From NCBI GenBank assembly GCA_014729495.1, contig WJJV01000048.1:1-37271 (forward strand): 37,271 nt of DNA. The letters run 5' to 3'. The position numbers and the translations under genes are program-made. Positions 26,390 to 33,783 of the stretch are shown piece after piece. This stretch comes from Candidatus Woesearchaeota archaeon (lineage in GTDB: Archaea > Nanobdellota > Nanobdellia > Woesearchaeales > UBA12501). Position 1 is the first letter of the stretch, and each line of letters opens with the position of its first letter. The notes under the pieces are model-generated. The model saw nothing but the letters and a program-made list of their open reading frames with translations, was not told the origin of the DNA and did not search any database.

Positions 26390-27466
26390 ATGAAAAGAAA
26401 AGCAATTATGATTATCTGCTGCATCATAACATTCCTTGCTATTATCAATGCAGTTAGCGCTGTCATAACCTATTCTGATCTGTTCATCACTATAAAGAGC
26501 ATCGAGAGCAATGATATAATAACATCTCAGCCAGTTGAACTTTATTTTATGAACGTGAATACAGGGACCTCAATAAACCTTAGTGAATACCTCAATGATG
26601 CAGGTCAGTTTGATTACAGGATAAATGTAGGAAAATGGAAGCTTATAGTCAAGCTTGACAAGCCATCGACTCCAGAGATAGACTATTCAGCTGAGAGGAC
26701 ATTTCTTGTAGAGGAGAATAATCCAACAATGTTTGATACCATTTATGTGCACCCTGCGGGTTCCATAGAGGGCAGTGTGGTTTCTCCTGCTGGCAAGCTT
26801 ATAAGTGATGCAGATGTTACTATAAAATGCAAATCATACAGCCAATCCCTCAATACAGACCAGTTCGGCTCTTTCAAACAGGAACTGGTTCCTGTAGGGC
26901 AGTGCAAGGTGCATGCTGCATTTGATGATTTTGTAGGCTCAACTGATGTGAATGTCACAAAAGGGCTCCAGACAAGCATAACTGTCCATCTAAACAAGAA
27001 CCTTTTCTCATCAACAAGAAGATACATATATGTCCTGATAGGGGTGGCTGTTCTTGCAGCAATAGTATTCTTTCTTTTCAGGCTGACCAAGAGGAATATG
27101 TCCATAAAGAAGGTGCCTGAAAAGAAGAAAAATAAGAAAAAGAAGTCTGCTGCAAAGAGATTAACCAAGAATGATCAGGAACCTGTTAAGTCAGAAGATG
27201 CCAAAGAGGAAAAAGAAGAGCTAAATCCCAGGGCAAGAGATATAATAAAGACCCTAAATGAAAGAGAGAAAAAGGTTGTGGATTACCTAATTTCACAGAA
27301 GGATCATAAGAGCACTCAGGCCACTATAAGAAATAACACAGGAATACCCAAGACTTCATTGGCAAGGATATTCCAGTCTCTGGAAAACAAGAAAGTGATA
27401 GAGATTGAAAGCATAGGAAGGCTCAAGAGGATAATATTGACAGATTGGTTTCTTGGTAAGGAATAA
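26390..27466 (+). CDS. Predicted membrane-anchored transcriptional regulator: signal/TM, carboxypeptidase-regulatory-like ectodomain, TM, cytoplasmic winged helix
   Basis: N-terminal hydrophobic segment; GSIEGSVVSPAGKLISDADVTIKC; TM YIYVLIGVAVLAAIVFFLFRL; KR-rich linker; wHTH LNEREKKVVDYLISQKDHKSTQATIRNNTGIPKTSLARIFQSLENKKVIEIESIGRLKRIILT. Confidence 0.75.
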   Translation: MKRKAIMIICCIITFLAIINAVSAVITYSDLFITIKSIESNDIITSQPVELYFMNVNTGTSINLSEYLNDAGQFDYRINVGKWKLIVKLDKPSTPEIDYSAERTFLVEENNPTMFDTIYVHPAGSIEGSVVSPAGKLISDADVTIKCKSYSQSLNTDQFGSFKQELVPVGQCKVHAAFDDFVGSTDVNVTKGLQTSITVHLNKNLFSSTRRYIYVLIGVAVLAAIVFFLFRLTKRNMSIKKVPEKKKNKKKKSAAKRLTKNDQEPVKSEDAKEEKEELNPRARDIIKTLNEREKKVVDYLISQKDHKSTQATIRNNTGIPKTSLARIFQSLENKKVIEIESIGRLKRIILTDWFLGKE

Positions 27467-27599
27467 GGCATTTTTTAATATTCTATTAGTGTGAGGACCT
27501 CTAAATGTCCTTATTTTAGCATATGGGCCGTCAATTACCCTTTTATACATTTAAGGTCCACAAAAGATTTATAAATAAGGCATTAAATCTAAGTAACTA

Positions 27600-27668
27600 A
27601 TAGGCTATCTTTAAAGTGCGTGAACCAAAGTTCCGCACGATCTGTTTTTTTGTTTTTTTGTTTTTTCT
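27600..27668 (+). ncRNA. Candidate small RNA with its own TATA box and hairpin/T-tract terminator
   Basis: TTTATAAATA at 27568-27577; hairpin GTGCG-(T)-GAAC-CAAA-GTTC-CGCAC at 27616-27638; then TTTTTTTGTTTTTTTGTTTTTT at about 27644-27667. No ORF. Confidence 0.4.
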
Positions 27669-27758
27669 TGATATATAATATCATGCATTATAGAGAATAC
27701 GCCCTCTTTTACGCAATATACGCAATAATTATATAATATAGGGTCATCAGCATTCTAT

Positions 27759-28394
27759 ATGGAGCTTAGGCTGAAGATCAAAAAGGCTTTTCTTGCAGTT
27801 ATGTGCATTATATTAGTTGCTATTTCAGTACATGGCCTTAGCAACACCATATGGCTTGAAGAAGGTTCTAAAGTATACACAGAGATATATGGGGAGCTGC
27901 ATGAGGTTTATCTGCTTGATGTTTCAAAAGATGGTGAATTATGCGGTTTTGAGGTTGATGGAAATCCTGTATGGATAGAGCTCAAGCAGACAAGAACAAT
28001 CAATGATGTTCTGATAAGCGTGAGAGAGATAGTTGTAGTGCATGAGCAGCTCAAGGATAATGATGTCTGCAAGGTTATCATAGGAGGCGGCATAACAGAG
28101 ATAGTATCAGATAAGGATCTTGTTCTTGAGTCCATTCTTGAGGTAACACCAGATTCAGGAAATAATGCTTCAATAGCAAGTGCAGATAACATCACAGATG
28201 ATACTATTACCAAGAATGATACCTCTCCTGATAACAGATCAGGTGAAGCCAAGAACGCGCATACAGACGTGAATGCAAGTGATAAGTATGACTTTCCTGA
28301 AGGTCAGCAAGCAGGATTACAGCATGGTTTGGATAAGGAAAAGAAAGGATTTCTCAATACAATATTAAGCTGGCTTAAAGCGATTATCCAATGA
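27759..28394 (+). CDS. Secreted/membrane-anchored hypothetical protein
   Basis: N-terminal signal-like KIKKAFLAVMCIILVAISVHG; ectodomain of unknown family; T/N/D-rich linker; amphipathic C-terminus GFLNTILSWLKAIIQ. Confidence 0.65.
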   Translation: MELRLKIKKAFLAVMCIILVAISVHGLSNTIWLEEGSKVYTEIYGELHEVYLLDVSKDGELCGFEVDGNPVWIELKQTRTINDVLISVREIVVVHEQLKDNDVCKVIIGGGITEIVSDKDLVLESILEVTPDSGNNASIASADNITDDTITKNDTSPDNRSGEAKNAHTDVNASDKYDFPEGQQAGLQHGLDKEKKGFLNTILSWLKAIIQ

Positions 28395-29076
28395 TTCTGT
28401 TCATCACTTCTTCCTTTTCTGTATCTATTCCCAGCTTGCTGAAGAACCTGCTTATGTTCCTTGCATCGCGCTCAAGAAGCTCCTTGCTGTTCGCACTTCT
28501 TAGAGGAGATGCCTGCGAGAAGTCAATGATCACAGGAGTTCCATTGTCATTCAGAATATTGAACTCAGAGACATCTCCATGGACAAAACCTGCAGAATAC
28601 AGGCTGGCCAGATTATCCAATAGTCCATTATAGAATTTTTCAGGATTCTTTGGGTGTTTGTCCTTGAGCTGAGGCGCAGGACTGTCTTTCCCTATCATCT
28701 CCATGACAAGTATGTTATCCTTGAACGCTATTGGAGTTGGAACATTCAGGCCAGCTTCCCTTGCCTTAAGCAGATTCCTGAACTCTCTCTGGCACCAGGA
28801 GAATATTATAAGTCTTTTCTTCTTCATGAGACCGAGATATCTGGTGTCATATCTTATGTACTCATACATCTTCCTGAAGTCGCTTGTCTCAAGCCTGTAT
28901 ATCTTGACTATCACCTTGCCTTCGCCTTTCCTGGCTGTGAATATGTTGGCCTCCTTGCCTATTAAAACCGGACTCTCAAGACCTTCAAAATGCCCTTCAG
29001 ACATAAGCTTGAACAGTATCTTCTCTGCATGATCATCAAACACATTCTTCATTGTCTTGAACTTGTCTTTTCTCAT
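28384..29076 (-). CDS. rio1: RIO1-type serine/threonine protein kinase
   Basis: LIGKEANIFTA nucleotide loop, VIVKIYRLETSDF, FVHGDVSEFNILND catalytic loop, VIIDFSQA metal-binding loop. Confidence 0.92.
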   Translation of the reverse strand: MRKDKFKTMKNVFDDHAEKILFKLMSEGHFEGLESPVLIGKEANIFTARKGEGKVIVKIYRLETSDFRKMYEYIRYDTRYLGLMKKKRLIIFSWCQREFRNLLKAREAGLNVPTPIAFKDNILVMEMIGKDSPAPQLKDKHPKNPEKFYNGLLDNLASLYSAGFVHGDVSEFNILNDNGTPVIIDFSQASPLRSANSKELLERDARNISRFFSKLGIDTEKEEVMNRIIG

Positions 29077-29079
29077 ATT

Positions 29080-30009
29080 CTATGCCTGCGCTTTTGCTTC
29101 AGATGGTTTAAGAAGAGATAGTATTGTGCACGTTCCGCACTTGTCTGACCTTGAGGGCTCTCCGCATTCTATGCAGTATTCCTGAACCCCATCTGAGTAT
29201 CTTTTTCTCAGGGCCGCAAGCTCTTTTGAGAATGATATGATTATATTTTGTTTGACTCGAGGCATGTCTTTCTCTATTCTATCAAGCATCTTCCTGATCT
29301 TGTTCCTGTAGGCATCATGCCTGCAGGGACATGGCATGTAGTTGACAGGAAACTCTCTGATCTTAGAATAATTTTCCACATCTTTCTCAGAACACATAGA
29401 CAATGGCTTGACTCTCTGGACAAAATGAGGTCTTCTTGTGCTTGTTCCTGTCTTTGGCCCCACCCTCGCTCCTGTGATAAGATTATTCCTGAGAAGGTTC
29501 ATCATCACTGCCTGGGCCTCATCATCAAGATTGTGTCCTGTTGCGACATAATCAGCTCTGAGTCTCTTTGCTGCCTTGTTGAGGAGGTATCTTCTAAGCA
29601 CTCCGCAGATAGTGCATGATCTCAGCTTAGCTCCTCTGGACTGGAGAATCTGCCTGATGTGGCACAGGGAGCTTCCGAACTCCTTCCTGAATGATATTTC
29701 ATGGAGCTTTACATTGTTCTCCTCGCAGAATCTCTTTAGGTTCTCAAGGTTCTTCTGTGTGTAATTCCCTATCTTTGCATCAACAGTTATGGCCTGCACA
29801 TTGTATCCTCTTTTCTTCAATATGTAAAGAAGAGCTGTTGAATCCTTTCCTCCAGAGCAGGCAACAAGGACCCTGTCCTTTTTTGTGAAAAGCCTGTTTT
29901 TTAATATAGTATCAACTACTTTCTTCTCAAATATCTCAGTGAACTCTTCCTCTGATGCTGATGCCATTCTTTTTGTCTTTGCTGTTCTCTTTGTCTTTGT
30001 TTTTTTCAT
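29080..30009 (-). CDS. TtuA/Ncs6-family tRNA 2-thiolation enzyme (PP-loop), lacking the usual N-terminal zinc finger
   Basis: PP-loop LVACSGGKDSTALL; SCTICG and PCPCRHD cysteines; C-terminal CIECGEPSRSDKCGTC zinc finger; no N-terminal CxxC..CxxC. Confidence 0.88.
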   Translation of the reverse strand: MKKTKTKRTAKTKRMASASEEEFTEIFEKKVVDTILKNRLFTKKDRVLVACSGGKDSTALLYILKKRGYNVQAITVDAKIGNYTQKNLENLKRFCEENNVKLHEISFRKEFGSSLCHIRQILQSRGAKLRSCTICGVLRRYLLNKAAKRLRADYVATGHNLDDEAQAVMMNLLRNNLITGARVGPKTGTSTRRPHFVQRVKPLSMCSEKDVENYSKIREFPVNYMPCPCRHDAYRNKIRKMLDRIEKDMPRVKQNIIISFSKELAALRKRYSDGVQEYCIECGEPSRSDKCGTCTILSLLKPSEAKAQA

Positions 30010-30842
30010 TGTCTTATCAGCAGCATCTCCTCTGCTTTCTCTGGGCTTATTCCAACAAGAGGCCTCAGAACAGGCAGGGATGTTCCAATATCTGAGACAT
30101 CTTCAAACTGCTGTCCTGTGATGATAGCTCTGCATCCCTTCTGCTCTGATATCTCATCTGCCTCTGTTATATCTTTTACATGAATGTGCTCTTGCTGGCA
30201 GCCGAATTCTTCCAGCAGACTCTCATCACCATGAGGTGTGCTTTTCAGCATCAGCAGAACAAGGCTGCAACCTCTTTTCATAGCAAGAAGTCCTGCAAGC
30301 ACAGACTCCCTGTTCTCCACCAGAAGACCTGCCTTTCCCTCAATACCTGCTGGAATGCCACCCACACAGGATATCCTTTCTGAGAATACATATGCCCTGT
30401 CTGATATCTCAACTGATATCTCAAGATCAGGCTCCTTGAGCTTTACTTTCTTCCCTGTCTTCTCCACAATCAATGCCCCTATCTCCTTCTCAAGCTCAGG
30501 GCTTGGCTTCAGCTTCTTCTGTGACCTGTGCAGAGATATCCTGAAAGTAGAGAAACCTTTTTCTGACAGTGTCCCTTCTGCTATATCAAGGCATTTATCT
30601 TTTATACTGTCAATATCAGCTTCCACAGAGTATGCTGGACTTATTGACACAAGACCAAAAACTTTCCTTAATCTTCTTAGGGAATCAGCCATATCATCAG
30701 GATATATGAAGACTCTTCCGCGCTGTTTCTTTACTTTTCCTTTTACTGATCTCTTTATATTGTCCTTTAGCTGATTCTCAAAGTCTATCCTGTTCCTGCC
30801 TTTCAGGGCTATCTCTCCGTATCTTGCGAGAATGACTTCCAT
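30006..30842 (-). CDS. ThiI-like THUMP protein with degenerate PP-loop and truncated C-terminus
   Basis: EVILARYGEIALKGRNRIDFENQL and THUMP region; GGIPAGIEGKAGLLVENRESVLAGLLAMKRGCS where ThiI has LLSGGxDSPVA; AIITGQQFEDVSDIGTSLPVLRPLVG then stop. Confidence 0.85.
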   Translation of the reverse strand: MEVILARYGEIALKGRNRIDFENQLKDNIKRSVKGKVKKQRGRVFIYPDDMADSLRRLRKVFGLVSISPAYSVEADIDSIKDKCLDIAEGTLSEKGFSTFRISLHRSQKKLKPSPELEKEIGALIVEKTGKKVKLKEPDLEISVEISDRAYVFSERISCVGGIPAGIEGKAGLLVENRESVLAGLLAMKRGCSLVLLMLKSTPHGDESLLEEFGCQQEHIHVKDITEADEISEQKGCRAIITGQQFEDVSDIGTSLPVLRPLVGISPEKAEEMLLIRQ

Positions 30843-30857
30843 GAGAAAGATGAAGGC

Positions 30858-31259
30858 TTATGCCTTTTTATGCTTTTCCCTGTAATCCTTTATTGCCTCG
30901 TGCAGTCCCTCTGCTCCGAGTATAGAGCAGTGCATCTTCACAGGAGGCAGCCATCCCAGATGGCCTAGGATGTCCTTGTTTGTTATCTTCTCTGCTTCAT
31001 CAAGGGGCTTTCCTTCTGCAATCACACATAATGCCTCAGAAGAGCTTATTGCTGCGACACAACCAAAGGTCTTGAATCTTATCTCAGATATCTTATTGTC
31101 TTCTACCTTGATGTAGATGTGCATGACATCACCGCAAACAGGATTGCCGACCTTGCCTGTTCCGTCTGGATTCTCTATCTCGCCTACGTGCTTTGGATTC
31201 TGGAAGTAATCCATTGCTCTCTTGCTGTATCCTCCTTGATTATTCTGTATGTTTGCCAT
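30858..31259 (-). CDS. iscU: Fe-S cluster assembly scaffold IscU
   Basis: NPVCGDVMHIYI, KTFGCVAAISSSE, PPVKMHCSILGAEGL: three conserved cysteines. Confidence 0.93.
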   Translation of the reverse strand: MANIQNNQGGYSKRAMDYFQNPKHVGEIENPDGTGKVGNPVCGDVMHIYIKVEDNKISEIRFKTFGCVAAISSSEALCVIAEGKPLDEAEKITNKDILGHLGWLPPVKMHCSILGAEGLHEAIKDYREKHKKA

Positions 31260-31295
31260 TTTTACGCATTCCTTATCTATACTTATTGTCTGGAT

Positions 31296-32462
31296 TCACC
31301 ATCCTGAATCTGTCTTTGCCAGAGGACTCATCTTCCTAAGCTTATCTATTATTCCAGGCAGTGTATTGAGGAAGACATCAATCTCCTCCTTTGTCGTGAA
31401 CCTGCTGAGAGTTATCCTCAGGCTTCCGTGAGCATCCTCTGGCTTAATTCCAACTGCCAGCAGCACGTGGCTGGGCTCAAGCGTGTGGGAAGAGCATGCT
31501 GATCCTGTTGAAGTGCATATGCCCTTCTTTGCGTCCAGATACGCCCCTATTGACTCTCCTTCAACATATCTGAATGTCATGTTTATGTTATTGCAGAGTC
31601 TGCTCTCTCCTTCAGCTCCATTGAGCATTGTGTCTGGTATCTTCAAGAGCTCCTGGATAGCATGATCCCTCAGCTTCTTCATCTGCTTTACATGGCTTGA
31701 TTTTGCGAGCTTGACTGCTTTTGCAAAACCTACAGCCCCTGCCACATTCTCTGTGCCTGATCTCCTGTTCCTCTCATGCCCTCCGCCATGAAGCAGAGGA
31801 GTCATGTTGATTCCTTTTCTTATGAACAGTGCTCCGACACCTTTTGGGCCATGTATCTTGTGGCTGTTTATCGTCACAAGGTCAAGATTCTGCTTCTTCA
31901 CATTGAGTTCTGTCTTTGTGTAGCTCTGGCATGCATCTGTGTGGAAGAGCACATTGCGCTTCCTGCAAACATCACCAAGTGCCTTTATATCCTGTATTGT
32001 TCCGATCTCATTGTTTCCATGTATCACTGACACAAGGATCGTCTTTTTTGTGATTGATTTCTCAAGCTGTTTTGGATCAACAAATCCCTCTGAATCAACA
32101 TCAAGGTATGTAACCCTGAATCCCTGTGTTTCAAGCCATTTGCAGGCATTAAGCACGCAGTCATGCTCTATCTTTGTGGTTATGATATGGTCGCCTTTCT
32201 CCTTATTGGCGAATGCTAAGCCTTTTATCGCAAGGTTGTTTGATTCTGTCCCTCCTGATGTGAATATTATCTCATCATGCCTTGCGCCTATTGATTTTGC
32301 TATTGCCTCTCTTGATTCCTCAAGAGCCATCTTTGCCTCCTGCCCCTTGTGGTGGGTTGAAGATGCATTGCCATATCTCTCAGTGAAGTAAGGCCTCATT
32401 GCCTCAACCACCTTTGGATCAACCATTGTTGTCGCTCCATTGTCCAGATATATTGTTTTCAT
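31296..32462 (-). CDS. iscS: Cysteine desulfurase (IscS/NifS)
   Basis: IYLDNGATTMVDP, VSVIHGNNEIGTIQ, HTDACQSYTK, INSHKIHGPKGVGAL (PLP Lys), TSTGSACSSH. Confidence 0.95.
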   Translation of the reverse strand: MKTIYLDNGATTMVDPKVVEAMRPYFTERYGNASSTHHKGQEAKMALEESREAIAKSIGARHDEIIFTSGGTESNNLAIKGLAFANKEKGDHIITTKIEHDCVLNACKWLETQGFRVTYLDVDSEGFVDPKQLEKSITKKTILVSVIHGNNEIGTIQDIKALGDVCRKRNVLFHTDACQSYTKTELNVKKQNLDLVTINSHKIHGPKGVGALFIRKGINMTPLLHGGGHERNRRSGTENVAGAVGFAKAVKLAKSSHVKQMKKLRDHAIQELLKIPDTMLNGAEGESRLCNNINMTFRYVEGESIGAYLDAKKGICTSTGSACSSHTLEPSHVLLAVGIKPEDAHGSLRITLSRFTTKEEIDVFLNTLPGIIDKLRKMSPLAKTDSGW

Positions 32463-33232
32463 GTCAATACCTCCTTGAAGAATTTTACGAACATCATATT
32501 AATTTTTTCCTTTTCTCCGGGCCTGTCAAAATGATGATTTGCTCCTTCAATAATTTCAAGTTTTACATTTTTTATGCCCTTTGCAAGCCTTTCTGACTGC
32601 TGCAATGGAACACTTAAGTCATTGTCTCCATGCACTATCAGGGTGGTGCAGGATATTTTCCTCGCCTCTTCAAATGCATTTATCTTTTCTCCATCCTCTG
32701 CAAAAGAGTAATTTAGTTTTACAACTATTCCGCTATGGTTATTGAACTCAGCAACCCCCATCTGTTTCCACTCATCATATCCTTCTTCTCCAAGATGCTT
32801 TCTTCTGTTATCTATCATATCAGAAGCAGGAGCTTTCAAACCAAGAGCTGTTATTGTGTTGAATCTTGATGCAGCAAGCGTAGCGCATAATCCTCCAAAG
32901 CTTGTGCCGAACAAAGCGATATTGCCTGCATATTCAAGTGTTTTCACAAAATCAATTGCAGATATAACCTCCTCTGTTCCTTCTGTTATTGTTATATCCT
33001 CAAATCTCCCTTCGCTTTCTCCATGCCCGTAAAAATCAAATCTTAGTGATAGTATGCCTGAATCATATAGCTTTTCAGCCATAAGAGGATATGTTGCACT
33101 GTCCTTGCTGCTCGTAAAACCATGGCAAAGCACAACTAAGGGGTGTTTTTTTGAGGCATCCTCAAGCACAGTTAGCACTCCGCAGAGCCTCTCTCCATGA
33201 TTATTCTTGAAATATACTTTTTCTTCTTTCAT
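32459..33232 (-). CDS. Alpha/beta hydrolase
   Basis: LVVLCHGFTSSKDS, RFDFYGHGESEG, ALFGTSFGGLCA, IVHGDNDLSVPL, GANHHF. Start MKEEKVYF preferred over the track start 33310. ATGA overlap with iscS. Confidence 0.85.
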   Translation of the reverse strand: MKEEKVYFKNNHGERLCGVLTVLEDASKKHPLVVLCHGFTSSKDSATYPLMAEKLYDSGILSLRFDFYGHGESEGRFEDITITEGTEEVISAIDFVKTLEYAGNIALFGTSFGGLCATLAASRFNTITALGLKAPASDMIDNRRKHLGEEGYDEWKQMGVAEFNNHSGIVVKLNYSFAEDGEKINAFEEARKISCTTLIVHGDNDLSVPLQQSERLAKGIKNVKLEIIEGANHHFDRPGEKEKINMMFVKFFKEVLT

Positions 33233-33263
33233 TTTTATTGCTTTGTTCTCCGGATTATATCTT

Positions 33264-33632
33264 TCACTCTGCCTCAAGGCATGCCTCGCACTTCTGGGGC
33301 ATCCTTCCAAACCTGTAATGCACCTTGCAGAGGGTCTTGCTCTTCTTCACAACCTTGAGCAGCCTCTGCATCTCGCATATGAGCATATCACTGTTATTTA
33401 TTATCCTGTCTGCTGAATTCCGGATCTCTGCCATGGTCTCTGGCTTGAAATCAACTTCCTTTGCCCTCTTCTGCTTGAGGTACTGGCTTACAGCAGCGCC
33501 TGTTATGCCAAGCAGTTCAGCAACCCTTTTCTGTTTTAGGCCCCTGACTGCCATTGCCTTTGCCAGCTCCCTCCTTATTGAGGGGATGATATACCAAACC
33601 TCTATCTCCTGGGGCATATACTGCTTTTTCAT
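33264..33632 (-). CDS. HTH transcriptional regulator with C-terminal cysteine cluster (COG2522-like)
   Basis: LAKAMAVRGLKQKRVAELLGITGAAVSQYLKQKRA HTH; C-terminal LICEMQ...LCKVH...KCEAC. Confidence 0.75.
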   Translation of the reverse strand: MKKQYMPQEIEVWYIIPSIRRELAKAMAVRGLKQKRVAELLGITGAAVSQYLKQKRAKEVDFKPETMAEIRNSADRIINNSDMLICEMQRLLKVVKKSKTLCKVHYRFGRMPQKCEACLEAE

Positions 33633-33783
33633 TGTTTTGGCCTCTGTTAGTCAGAAAACAATAATATTAACAATAGTTAAGTTATTATATATAAATATTT
33701 GGTTTTTGAAAGAATATCAGAATAAAACGAAACATTTAAATATGAATATTCTATTGCGTAGTAATAAATAGGGGTTATTCATA

